Below, piece by piece: positions 32,744-44,052 of a stretch of 64,000 nt of DNA; positions within the stretch are counted from its first letter, which is position 1; the number at the start of each line of letters is the position of its first letter. The DNA lies in contig NAVB01000150.1 of NCBI GenBank assembly GCA_002179805.1, forward strand, positions 32,013-96,012, written 5' to 3'. A model generated the notes under the pieces. That model searched no databases. It was not told the DNA's origin and saw only the letters and a list, made by a program, of their open reading frames with translations. Origin of the DNA: Acanthamoeba lenticulata (lineage: Eukaryota; Discosea; Longamoebia; Acanthamoebidae). The position numbers and the translations under genes are program-made.

Positions 32744-34550
32744 ATGAGCAAGGAACTTCTTGACGTGTTCTCGGCCCGGACTGGGGTGCCAACACCACAG
32801 GCAAGGAGGAGTTTTCTGGGTGGGTCTTCGTGCAGCAGCTGCAAAGAGGTACGCACACTGCGCGATGTTATGCTACTTACGGACGTGTTACAACCTCGTT
32901 CAGCTCACTCCACGAGTTGTAGTTGGCTTTGAAGCTCGACGCCAGCCACAATAGGGAGCTTCAATTGAACAACAGGGAGCTTCAGTGGAAGAACAAGCTT
33001 TTCGAATCGAAGAAAGAGCTCGAGCTCGGTTCGTTACACTACTTCTCCGCGTAGTTGCATTGAGTGATATCATCCAATCCTCCGTTACAGCAAGGAAGAA
33101 GCACAGTGAGATCAACAACGACATTATTCGCGGAAACGTGAGGCTACAGAGCAGATATCCTTCTCTCCCTTGTCCCCTGTTGGTTGTTTCTCTTTTTTCC
33201 TTCCTTATTGGCTGGCTACTTTCCGTAACTTGCTTACTATTCATGAGCTTCAAGCGAAACTCAAGGCGGTAACGGTGGAAAGAGACGACATTCTGCGCCA
33301 GGCAGCGAGGCAAGAGAAAGAAAACATCTCGCTAAAGGTACTTATCAAGCTTTACACAAGCGCTTAGAGCTCAAGCAGCTCTTTGCCGCAGGCAGAAAAC
33401 AAGACCCTGAAGGCACAGCAGAGTGACATCCTTGAGCTGCTCGATCATCGTCTGGCGTCTGCACCGAGCCTTACTCACCTGGACCTTAAGACGAGAAGGT
33501 TTGGAACGACCTCATCTCCCCTCTTCCAAGACTTGCAGACACGGTACGCTTGGCCTCGTTCATTGCTCCTATCGGAACCATGGCTCACAGCTGCTTCTTC
33601 AGAGGTGCTCTCTTCAGTCCGAGTGCTTTCCCTGTTACCAACGCCGACCTGGCCGAGCCGCTGAAGGGAGGCAGCGTTGCGCGCAAGTCGTTCTTGTCCC
33701 GGCCCCAGCAAGCTCGCTCTCTTTCAGACCGCGCAGAACAGGACGACAAGGCTGAATCTCACCGTGAGGAACCGGCCCAACGAACGCTGCCGTCCACCGC
33801 ACAGCAAGACACGGAGTCGGACTCGCACTCGGACATCAGCGATGACAGCGACGACCAAGACCGCATCCACCGCTGGCTAGCAGGGTGGAGCCCCTACTTC
33901 GACGGCGAAGAGGAGCAGGACGCTGCGCCCCTGCCTCTCGCCAAAACGGCTACGCCCAAGAGAAAACGTACTCCTCTGAGTGCCACCCGGTCGGAGCCGA
34001 GGACTCCCAAGCGCCCGAAGAGAGGGAGAGCCGAGCCTCGCTCTTCCTCGGAGTCAGAGGATTCATCCTCGAGCCGACCTTCTCGTTCGGCCAAGGCAAG
34101 GATTACCAGTCTGCGCGAACCAAAGTTGGGGAGGAAACTGCGCGCGGGGTACCCTGGCACCTTTGACCTCGACGGAGCGGTACCTCTTTGGCAAGAACGT
34201 GAGACGAACAGTGCTCCGAAGCCCAAGGCTTCTCGCACCAGTTCTCACCTGGAGGCGCGCAAGACCCTGTTGCTGTCGAGGGGAAAGGACGCGCCAGCTA
34301 CACCTCCTGAAGGGACAACCTCATGGCAGACTCCACTGAAGCCCGTTAGGAAGAGAGACGCTTCCGACATCGAAGTGGAGGAAGACGGCTTCCGTTACTT
34401 CACCAAGGCCGCAAGTACTCCCGGTACGCTTGTCCTTCTGTCTCGTCGCGTCGTCTCGTAGAGCTCTTCGGTAACGTTTATACTCTAGCGAAACGGCTCG
34501 CCTCGCGCCAACCCACTATGTGGACGTCGCCGGACTTCCCGCGCACTTGA
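32744..34550 (+). CDS. Shugoshin-like protein (centromeric cohesin protector candidate)
   Basis: Seven exons join with verified phases: 32744-32848, 32923-33028, 33091-33137, 33248-33337, 33392-33543, 33603-34423 and 34489-34550, giving 460 residues. The N-terminal part is a long coiled coil built by the small exons (ELALKLDASHNRELQLNNRE, LQAKLKAVTVERDDILRQAA, AENKTLKAQQSDILELL). The middle is Ser/Asp/Glu-rich and basic. At about residues 337-349 there is LREPKLGRKLRAG, which resembles the shugoshin C-terminal motif (consensus like YxEPSLNxKLRR) that binds phosphorylated histone H2A. Coiled coil, disordered acidic and basic middle, then a short basic motif is the shugoshin architecture; the coiled coil recruits PP2A in known members. 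Sequence outside the motif is too divergent for certainty. The ATG at 32744 is the best start. Confidence 0.6.
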
Positions 34551-34747
34551 GGCCTGGGTGAATGCAGCCTTTCAAGTACGCCAGAGCTTTGTCGGCGAAG
34601 CGTTTGGGGATTCTTTTCGTTTCGTTGTCTTTTCTTGCGCTTGTCTGCAACAAATGCAACAACTTTGTTTTCGGGGTGACGTAGTCCTGTTTATGCACGA
34701 CCGGAAGTTTGTGTTTTGCTTGTCCATTCTTTTCTTAACACCGCACG

Positions 34748-36752
34748 ATGAGCGGCAGCTTCGCGGAGGAGGAAGCGCTGCTCCCAAAGCACCAAGGGTG
34801 GACGGCAGGCCGTCTACTGAAAGTGCTCGCCACCCAAAAAGCGCAGACAAGTACGCCTCACTCTCCCTCCCTCTTCTGCCTCCGGACTCCGGCCGTCACC
34901 GTCGCACTTACGCTTCTGGCACTGCAGCGCTGTGCTACTATGGGTGCTTCCTCGCGTTGGGCCTGGCAATTGCGGCGCTGGGCCCGTCCCTTCTGGCTTT
35001 GGCCGACAACACCCACAGCACGGTTCGTCCACCTACTCTTTCTCCGTTCATAGCTCAATACAGCGAGCTTGTTGGCCGGGCCATTCACTGGGAGCCGGAG
35101 CAGGTCGCGGGACTGGGCTACGTCTTTTCGGCACGATCAGTGGGCTATCTGTTTGGGTCGGTGGTGGGCGGACCTCTCTTTGACAATTTTGATGGCAACA
35201 AGCTGTTGGCGGTTGCTCTCTTTATCACAGCCATCGGTGCGGCTTTTCAAGCCCTCTTCTTTTCAGCGCTTGATGGCTCTTGTTCAACCGTTGTGTGCGC
35301 TCAGGTCATGCCCTCATCCCGGTGGTGACGAACGTGTGGCTCTTGGCTGCGCTGGTCGTTCTGGTGGGCCTCGCGTACGTCTTTGCGCCCGGCTGTTGCC
35401 CACATTGCAACGCTTAACGAGCCTGACGTGTTTTCGTGTGATGCTGAACGCAGGATGGGGTTCTTGGACACGGGCGGCAACGTGAGCATCATTTGGCTTC
35501 ACGGCGACAATGTTGGTCCCTATCTGCAGGGTGCGCCTCTCACCTGAACACCTCTGCCTCTAGCGAGCCCGCGTCTCCTCACATGTCTTCTCGGTTTGCA
35601 GCGATGCACTTTAGCTTTGGTCTGGGCGCGTTCGTGGCGCCCATGATCGTCGGCTGGTTCATCGACGTGCACGGCGGTGATCCTTCATGGGCCTTCTGGG
35701 CCATCAGTGCCTTCATGCTCTTGCTGCCCATCTGGCTGTTGGTTCTGGGCAGCGCCCCGCGCCGTTCCGGCAAGGAGGAGCAGGACAAACCAAAGACTCC
35801 GCGAGAGAAGGTCATCGTCATCGCCACAGGCCTCTTCCTGCTGATCTACGTCGGAGCTGAAGTCACCGCCGGCGGCTACCTCTACTCCTACGCCGTCCTG
35901 CGCGATCTGGCCACCTCGACTTCGGCCGCGTTCCTCACCTCCGTGTTCTGGGGCGCCTTGACGCTGGGTATGCTTGCCCCCTTAAATAGTGTGGAGCGCC
36001 ACTGGGTTGGTCCCTTGGCTCATTGGAAGGAGGACAGGCCGCTTGATCTCGATTCCGGCATCACTCTACCTGTCCGCCGCCCAAATCTTGGGCGGGCTCA
36101 TGGCTGGGTGCATCGCCAGCAACCTGCTCCTGGCCGTCTTTGACGAGTCTCCGACGATCCTTTGGCTGGGTTCGTCTCCTTCTCCTGTCCTCATCAGCAT
36201 CACCGTTGTTGGCTCACCGCCCGTTTGGTGATCCTGCAGGAACGTTCCTCTACGGTCTTGCCATGTCGTCGTCCTTCCCCACAGCCCTGCACTTGGCAGA
36301 GGACTACGTCTCGCTCACGGGTACGCGTAGCTCCTCTCACGTGTAGCATGTGGCCCTTGTTAGTCATACACAGAACCTGACGAAAGAACAACCACATTAT
36401 CGTCACCACCTTCATCATCATCATCATCATGACGCAAGGCCAAAGCACGAGCGTGATGGTGGTCGGTGCGTCGATTGGCGAGATGCTGATCCCGCTCACG
36501 GTGGCCAACGTGTCGTTCAAGTGGTATAGCCCGGTGACCCTACTCTGGATCCTCCTGGCCTGCTCCGTGGGCGGCCTCCTCGTCTACCTCGCCCTCATCA
36601 CCATCGGCCGACCGCTGGTCCAGGCCAAGAAGCAGGCCGAGGAGACCATGCTCGTCCTCGAAGACGACGAGCTCTCGACCGCCGAGTTCCGCCCGCACGG
36701 CGAGCAGGGCTCGGCCGCAGCCTACGGCACCTTTGCCCAGCAGCGCGACTGA
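34748..36752 (+). CDS. MFS transporter, MFSD4/glucose-transporter-like (tandem copy 1)
   Basis: The start at 34748 gives MSGSFAEEEALLPKHQG and a short acidic N-terminus. Multiple exons then encode about twelve membrane helices. Landmarks: YYGCFLALGLAIAALGPSLL, GYVFSARSVGYLFGSVVGGP (the loop 2-3 signature region), MGFLDTGGNVSIIWLHGD, AMHFSFGLGAFVAPMIVGWF, GLFLLIYVGAEVTAGGYLYS, and SVMVVGASIGEMLIPLTVAN. This wording is that of the MFSD4/Na-dependent glucose transporter-like branch, but the substrate cannot be inferred. The C-tail is charged and ends AAYGTFAQQRD. It lies directly before a close paralogue with the same exon layout, so the pair arose by tandem duplication. A continuous reading near 35290 is broken by an intron. 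Confidence 0.87.
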
Positions 36753-37126
36753 GCACACGGGTGCAGCTGATGCCAACGTTGTCTTGAAACCCTCGCCCAC
36801 CTCACGTGCAAGACCTCAACCGCACCTCCAAGGAAGAAAGGAAAAAGAAAGAAAGCGGAGAAGTGGCGGGTTCGGACTTAAAAATAAGCAGAAGAAGAAG
36901 CTTCCGGCGCCGGTGCGGCTTCACGGAGTGACGCCTCTGTAGTTCTTGGCATTTGTGATAGATCTCTCTCCATCTTTGCGTGCCTCAGGCCTCGGCGGGC
37001 GCTCATCCGTTGACATATTTCGTTCACGCAAGTTGGCGTCCTCCTTGTGCTGTGTTACACCAGTTCAGCTGTCAAATCTATTCTTCTTTTCTTCTACAAC
37101 TTTTTGGCTTTGTGGCGGACCATACC
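36753..37126. other. Spacer between the tandem MFS genes
   Basis: This 374-bp gap holds the 3' UTR of copy 1, with a purine-rich stretch at 36830-36905, and the promoter and leader of copy 2. I see no gene in it. Confidence 0.45.
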
Positions 37127-39438
37127 ATGGCCCGCGAGGATGACTACAAATCAGAATCTGAGGCGCTCGTGCCATCTTCCGAGCGGTGGAGCGCAGCCCG
37201 CTTGCTCCGACTACTTGCCAGCAGCAAAGCGCAGACCAGTACGTCACGGCATCTCCCTCCCACGTTGTTCACGTCCGTTTCGGGTTCGGGGGCTCTCCGA
37301 AAGTAGTTCCGTTCGTTCTTATCTCCGACCTCACCTCGGCGCCGACAACAACAACAACAGCTCTCTGCTATTATGGCTGTTTCCTGGCCCTGGGCCTGAG
37401 CATTGCCGCGCTCGGGCCTGCCCTGCTCGCGCTGGCCAACAACACCGGCAGCACGGTACGCGCCAACCGCACACCCCCGAGCGCGCACGGGTGCATGTCG
37501 TCGGAGCATCTCATCGTCACCACATCTGCTGCGCTCTTCAGGTGGCCGAGATGGGGTACGTGTTTGTTGCGCGATCCGTGGGGTATCTCTTCGGATCCGT
37601 CGTGGGCGGGCCCCTCTTCGACAAGCTCGAGCCAAACAAGCTCCTCGCCCTCGCGCTTGTGCTGACGACCTTTGGTACACACCACGCCAGCGCGCTCTCT
37701 TCTTCCCCTTCCCCCTCGGCCAATGAACTCAAAGATCGTTGAACTTGTCCACTGCAGGCACGGCCCTCATCCCGGTGGTGACGGACGTCTGGCTCTTGGC
37801 TGGGCTCGTCACGCTGATCGGCCTCGCGTACGTCCTCCTGTCTTGCTTGGAGCCTTCCTCCTCAAGTGTTGTTGACATCGACCGTGAGTGTGATGCAAAC
37901 GATGATGTTGATGATGATGGACACACAGGATGGGGTTCTTGGACACGGGCGGCAACGTGAGCATCATTCGGCTTCACGGTGATAACGTCGGTCCCTACCT
38001 GCAAGGTGCTCACCTCCCCCCCCCAACCTTGAAACAGACGAGCCCGGGCCACCTCCCATGTTCACTCACGCATGTCCTCTTCGGTCCGCAGCGATGCACT
38101 TTAGCTTTGGCTTTGGCGCGTTCGTGGCGCCCATGGTCGTCGGCTGGTTCATCGAAGTGCACGACGGCAACCCGGCCTGGTGCGTGTTTCTGCCTTCCTT
38201 GGCGTCGCAGCCGCCAAGTGAAACTGAATGAGTCATCATCGATCACACACAAAAACAGGGCCTTTTGGTCGATGAGCCTCGCGATGGCCCTTCTGCCGGT
38301 GTGGCTCCTGCTGCTCGAGGCAACGCCCCCGACGAGCGCCTCGCAGGAGGAGAAGGGCGTCACTCTCCCTCGCGAGAAGGTGCGTTCCTCTTCTTGCTTG
38401 GATTTGTGTGTTTGGTCGTGGATGGCGCCAAGAAAGCTGACGCGAGGGCGGCCTTTGCCTCCACGTACGACGCGCAGTTCATCGTGATCGCGGCGGGCCT
38501 GTTCCTGTTGGTGGACGTGGGCGCCGAGGTGGCCGCAGGCGGCTATCTCTACTCCTATGCCGTGATCGAAGAACTGGCTTCGGAGACCTCGGCCGCCTTC
38601 CTCACCTCCGTCATGTGGGGCGCCCTCACCATCGGTTCGGTCACCCTTCTCATCATCGTCGTCATCTTCTTCTTCATCCTCCTCTTCTTCATCATACTAA
38701 TCGACATCGTCCGCGACGACAACCATCAGGTCGATTGATCTCCATCCCGGCCTCGCTCTACTTCTCGGCGGCGCAGATCATGGCCGTCCTGGTCACAGGC
38801 TGCATCGCCAGCAACCTCCTCCTGGTCGTCTTCCACGACTCGTCCCTCGTCTTGTGGGTTGGTTCGTGTCCTCGCCCCGGCGACCACCTCCCCGCGCCTT
38901 TTGCCACTGCTCACACACTTGACCCCGTGCACGGGGCAAACAGGCGCCTTCCTCTACGGCCTGTTCATCTCGTCGGTCTTCCCCACGGTCATGCACCTGG
39001 CCGAGGGCTACATCACGCTCACCGGTGCGTGCGCCAGCGCTCGTCTTCATCACAAGAGGCTCATTTCATCTCATCTCACATCTGGTGGTCGGATGGCGCA
39101 CAGGCAAGGTCACGAGCGTGATGGTGGTGGGCGCGTCGCTGGGCGAGATGCTGATCCCGCTCGCCGTGGCCCAAGTCTCGTTCTCGTGGTACAGCCCGGT
39201 GACCTTCCTGTGGGCCCTCCTGGCCTGCTCCGTGGCTGGCCTCGTCATCTACATCGCCATGCTCGTGGTGGGCCGGCCCATCAAGAAGACGGACGACGCC
39301 ATCTTCATCGACGAGGACGAGGACGGTGGCGGCGATGCCTGGATGTCGCTCTCGGCCTACGATCAACAACATGATGGTGAAGCGGGCGCCAACAACGCCT
39401 ACGGCACGTTTTCCTCCGCGGGCAGTGGCCGAGTTTGA
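37127..39438 (+). CDS. MFS transporter, MFSD4/glucose-transporter-like (tandem copy 2)
   Basis: The start at 37127 gives MAREDDYKSESEALVPSSER; the first intron falls after a SSKAQT segment, the same place as in copy 1 (TQKAQT). Landmarks in order: YYGCFLALGLSIAALGPALL, GYVFVARSVGYLFGSVVGGP, ALIPVVTDVWLLAGLVTLIG, MGFLDTGGNVSIIRLHGDN, AMHFSFGFGAFVAPMVVGWF, GLFLLVDVGAEVAAGGYLYS, ISIPASLYFSAAQIMAVLVT, and SVMVVGASLGEMLIPLAVAQ. The product is a close paralogue of the upstream gene, with the two proteins nearly collinear in every exon. The tails diverge: copy 2 has an Asp/Glu-rich stretch and ends NAYGTFSSAGSGRV, keeping the AYGTF motif. The stop is at 39438. Different introns between copies show the duplication is not recent. 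Confidence 0.87.
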
Positions 39439-39710
39439 GTGTTCGCGAACCCCGAAATCGACTCGAGGTCGTGGTGGTCGGTGAAGAGGGAAGAGGTGGT
39501 GGTGAAGAGGCGACGCCTCCTCGGATCTAATGTGTTGTTGAGGGAAAGAGCATGTGTTGTTGTCCGGCAACGAAAAGAAAAAACACAATTAATTCATTTC
39601 ATTTATTTGAGAATACTTTTTGTTTTGAAAACAAGAACTCTCTGAGGGGCGCACATCTTGTTGGCCAACAACGCCAACGCCCTTGACGCGCACACATAAA
39701 CCAGAAGGAG

Positions 39711-42700
39711 ATGGATGAATCTTCGTTGGAAGACGAGGCCTGTTTCGATGGTCGCGGCAATGGGTCGCCCCGGCCAAACCACCGTGGTGGAGGTGGCGGA
39801 GGTGGAGGTGGAGGCTTTCTCGACCAGCTGCAGGGCGATATGCGCCCTGTCGAGGAGTTCGTCGGCCAATATGTACGCCCTGCTCCCCCACCCCTAATAT
39901 TTATTTTATCTATTTTATTTCATTTTATTTCTTCTTTTTGTTTGGCCCCGCCACACGCCCATGTAACAAAATTTATGAACACGCCACACACGTGCTGTGG
40001 CTTTGCGTGCGCCACACTGCAAACCACACCACAGCAAATCGGCAAGATCATAGGCAAAGGCGGGTTTGGAACTGTTCACAAGGGGCGCAACCTCAACTCG
40101 GGTAATCGCGCAACGCGTCCTCGCGCCCCATGTCGTGTGATGAGCAGCGACTCATCTCTCGCCGTACACGACAGGCGAGATTGTCGCGGTCAAGTGTTTC
40201 CGGGCAGAGAAGATCGCCAAGGAGAACATGTCTGTCGTGATGGTGCGCACCACCGCACCGATTGCGCCCTGTCGAGAACGACGAGTGTCGCTTACCCCTG
40301 TCGTTTTCGTTCTTTTCTTCGTTTTCGTTTTCGTTTTCGTTCTTTTCTGCTCGCGCAGGGCGAAGCCGAGTTGCTGACACGTTTGCACCACCAAAACATC
40401 GTCAAGTTCTACGGCTACGTCAAGACCCGCCACTTCCTCGTACGCTCTCTACTCTGTCGTGCCCATTACCAAGGGTATTTAAGGAGGCGGCTGATGTGGT
40501 GGCGTGAAAAATGTCAAGTATTTCGTGCTCGAGTACATGGAGGAGGGCTCGCTGAGCAAGGTGCTCTCCGACTTTGGCGTCATCCCCGAGAAGCTGGCCG
40601 CGTTCTACACGGACCAGATCCTGCGCGGCCTCGCCTACCTCCACGCCCGCCGCGTCATCCATCGCGACATCAAAGGGTAAATTCCCGTCACCGTCTCGGA
40701 CATGAACATGAACATGGCGATGACGCTGATTGAACGCGGCGGCTTCCACAGTTCGAATCTGCTGATCGCCAAGACCGGGGAGGTCAAGCTCGCCGACTTT
40801 GGCGTCTCCGCTCAGCTCAACGAGAGCGAGAAACGCTTCTCCGTCGTGGGCACGCCCTACTGGAGTACAACGTCCCTTCCGCTCCTTTCTCTGCCGCCAT
40901 CATCTTCATCATTCCCTGACTGAACCGGGTCATCTCGTCATCGCCCGCGCAGTGGCCCCGGAGGTGATCGAGATGAGCGGCCACTACACCGAGTCCGACA
41001 TCTGGTACACGCGACGATGCGCACACACACACGCGCGTTTGTGGTGACGAGACCCCGGGACCGGGACAACTTAACGCTGTGTGCGTGCGTGCGTGTGCGT
41101 GTGTGTGTCGGGGCCACGCCGTGCAGGAGCGTCGGGTGCGTCGTGCTGGAGCTGGTCACGGGCCAGCCGCCCTATTACAACCAGCCGGCCATGGCCGCCA
41201 TGTTCCGCATCGTCGCCGACGCGCACCCGCCCCTCCCGCCCAACATCTCGCCCGTGCGTGTCCCCACAATGTCCCGTCGACAGTCCCCAGGCGCGCACCT
41301 GAGCTCAATCAACACTTTGCCGCATGCGCACGCGCAGGAGCTGGAGGACTTCTTGCGGCTGTGCTGGCGCAAGAACCCGCAGGAGCGCCCGTCGGCCAAG
41401 GAGCTGCTCGACCACCCGTGGCTCCGCATCGCGCGCCAGAGCGACGTCCAGGCCGGCGTACGCAAGCCTCTCCTTCTCTCCCTTCCCCCTTCTCGGCCTG
41501 TCGGCCTCACACGAGGGCTGTCATGCAGGGCACGTCGCTGGCGACGGCGCGCTCGTGGATCGAAGACCACAACAAGGACAAGGCGCCGCCCGCCCGGAGG
41601 CGGAGGCCCAGCGACGAGATGGGCGGCGGCGCGGACGATGATGTCCACGACGAGGACGATGAGGAGGATGATGACTACGACAGCCCCGTGGCGACGGTCT
41701 ATGTCAAGTCCAAGCAGCCGTCGCAGGGCGAAGGCGGGGAAGAGAGCGAAGACGAGGCGATCACGGCGACGGCGACGTCGAAGGACGGCTCCGTGCGCAT
41801 TACGCGGCTCGTGCTCCCCGACAAAGCCGTTCCGACGCAACACCAACTAAAGAACGAAAACGACAAAGAACGAAAAGAGAGGGAAAAGCGGGAGAAGAAA
41901 GAGCGAAAGGAGAAGGAGAAGGAGGACAAGAAGCGCACTAAGCAAAAGCATCAGCTGCGAAAGGGCGGGAGCCTGATCATGCACACCAACGAGGTCGACC
42001 CGACGCGTCACGGCGGAGAGGACGATGGCGCCGGGCTGGCCAGCAAGAAGTCGAGGACACAGAGTCTCGACCGCGCGGCGGTGCAGCCGGCCTCGGGCTC
42101 CGCGTCGGGCCCGTTGCCGTCGCTCCTCGGGACGAGCCCAGCGGGGACGCGCGAGCGGAGCACGGCCATGCGCAGCGTCGCCGACGCCGGCGACAAGGTG
42201 CCCACCGTCAACGAGGCCGCCAAGAAGCTGTGGCTCCGGCTCGACGAGGAGATGAAGCGCAGCGTCCGAATGAAGAAGGTGGCCCTCCTCGTCTCGCTGC
42301 TCGTGCTTGGTCTCGTGTCGCGTTGGTGAACTAACACGAAGAGGACAACGATGGCGGCGACGATGCGCAGGAGATGGACGCGATGCGGCTGGAGCTGGAG
42401 CAGATGCGGGCCGAGAAGAACGACCTGCGGGTAAAGGTGGTCGAGATCCGGTCCAAGAACGAGGAGATCGCCACGCTGGCCAAGACCAGCCTCGACTCAT
42501 CGCTCAGCGCCAGCAAGCGCGAGAAGCTCCAACGCCGCCTCGTCATTCTCCTCAGTACGTCCAACATTGCTTGCTTGTGCCTAGGTTCAAGCGTCTGACG
42601 TGCGTCTGGTGCAACTGGCAGAGGAGAACGAGCACTCGGGCTCGCTTGAGGCGGTGACCGAGGCCGACGCGATGCTCCTGCGGTCGCCCAAGAGCAGCAA

Positions 42701-42905
42701 GCGCGGGCCATCCTCGACGGCAGCGGCGCTGCGCGTGGGCGCCTCGACGCGGCTTCTCGGCGACCGCCAGAAGCGCGAGCGCAAGAACAGCCAAAACAGC
42801 GGCGGCAACGATGCCGTGAGTAGCGCCAGCGGCAGCGGTGAAGTTGCCGCGGTCAACGCGACCGACGAAACCGAAGCGCGCGAGAGCCTACGGCGTAGCG
42901 GCTGA
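39711..42905 (+). CDS. Cdc7/MAP3K-epsilon-like (SIN pathway) protein kinase
   Basis: The first exon ([20 protein letters not shown]) is Gly-rich. The kinase domain is spread over small exons: Gly-loop [19 protein letters not shown], Lys in [27 protein letters not shown], hinge [17 protein letters not shown], catalytic loop [24 protein letters not shown], activation segment [23 protein letters not shown], and [20 protein letters not shown]. All catalytic residues are present. The wording is closest to fission yeast Cdc7 and plant MAP3K-epsilon, kinases of the septation initiation/Hippo-like pathway in cytokinesis. The C-terminal half is charged and has two coiled coils ([20 protein letters not shown] and a following block) with a Ser-rich tail ending at 42905. 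A hydrophobic stretch near 42275-42328 is most likely read-through into an intron. Confidence 0.9.
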
Positions 42906-43037
42906 ACAACAATGACAACAACAACAAGAAGAAGATAACATGTGCCCAGCACTAGGACGACACGACCAAGGTTGTATTTGCTGTACACTGAATGAAAAAG
43001 AGTAGAAAGAGTAGAAGAGCGACACATGTATCGCGCG

Positions 43038-43896
43038 CTAGACGTCCTTGTTGTGTTCGGCCGACCGGGACACGGCGCCTTGCTTCTGCTGTTGCTGGTC
43101 GCTGGTCCCTCCTCGCCTAAAGTCCAATATCTGCAGCTGTATGCATCGGAGCGGCACGAGTCAGAGGTAGAGAAGCGAAAGGAAGGGCAGAGAGCCAGCA
43201 GAGGCCGTACGTAGAGGAGGCCATTGGAGAGCGGGTTGAGGATGAGAAGGCCCGCAGGCTTGTACACGCGGTTGTTCTCGCCCTCCAGGAACGCCGATAG
43301 CCGCTTCATGTTCTGTTACTCCAGAAGTCAGCGCTCTCGACGAGGTGCAGTGCAGTGGAATAGGGAAAGAGAGGGGTCACCTTGGTGTAGCGGGCGTCGC
43401 AGCAGAGGTAGTAGGAGTAGAACGTGAGGCACCCGAGCAAGCTTGAGCACGACGGGAAGGAGGGAAGAGTAGTGAGTAAGCGAGGTTTGAGACCCACGCC
43501 TCCAGGTCCGAGCTGCAAGACGCGTGTAGAGGACGCCAAACCTTTCAAGGCATTGGGTGAGCGAGGGGCTCTCCGAGTCGAAGAAGAAGGCGTTGATAGC
43601 GGACAACGTGCGCTCAAAGTCCTCGCGCGAGACCTGCCACACAGGGTGAGGAAACCAGCAGGTTTGCAGCATGACGATCTGCACGTACCCGCCCTTGCAG
43701 TTGTGGAGGGAAGCTGAGCTCAAATCGAGGAATAGTTCCCAAGCTGTAGTCCCGCTCCAACAGAATCTCGCCCTGCCGTCAGTGGCGGAAGAAGATTGAG
43801 ACAAACGTTTCACAAAAAGCAAGAAGCAAATACCTGCGGCTCCGAGCCGATGTCACCCATGTCCGCGCCCTGCAGAGTGAGCTCCCCTAATTCCAT
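43038..43896 (-). CDS. GOLGA7/Erf4-family protein (palmitoyltransferase accessory subunit)
   Basis: The start at 43896 gives MELGELTLQGADMGDIGSEP. The next exons read ILLERDYSLGTIPRFELSFP, then SREDFERTLSAINAFFFDSE, LTFYSYYLCCDARYTK, and MKRLSAFLEGENNRVYKPAG with LLILNPLSNGLLY. This is the Golgin A7/Erf4 domain, whose landmarks are the RDYS-GT start, the IN--F helix, a Cys-containing hydrophobic helix and the VY-PAGLL-NP block. Erf4 and GOLGA7 form a complex with a DHHC enzyme (Erf2/ZDHHC9) that palmitoylates Ras and other proteins at the Golgi. The tail ends in a Gln/Ser-rich stretch (TSDQQQQKQGAVSRS) and stop at 43038. Five or so exons; the first intron donor (GTATTT) is in phase. Confidence 0.88.
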
Positions 43897-44052
43897 CTCA
43901 CCGGTCGAGGCCTCCAGCCTTCCTGCTGGCTGTTTTTTTTTATTAATTATTTTGTGTTTTTGTTTTTCTGTATGTTTTTTCAGCTGAAATTGTCAAGAAA
44001 TGCAATTCCTTTTTTATTGTGTGCGTGGCAGAGGGACACACAACGTCGAGGC

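Noticed and set aside
39439..39710. Gene between the second MFS copy and the kinase
   Set aside because: The 272 bp look like UTR and promoter only.
42275..42328. Hydrophobic segment at the end of an exon of the Cdc7-like kinase, possible membrane anchor
   Set aside because: It follows a likely donor (GTGGCC) and ends in a stop; the next exon resumes in coiled coil, so it is probably intronic read-through.
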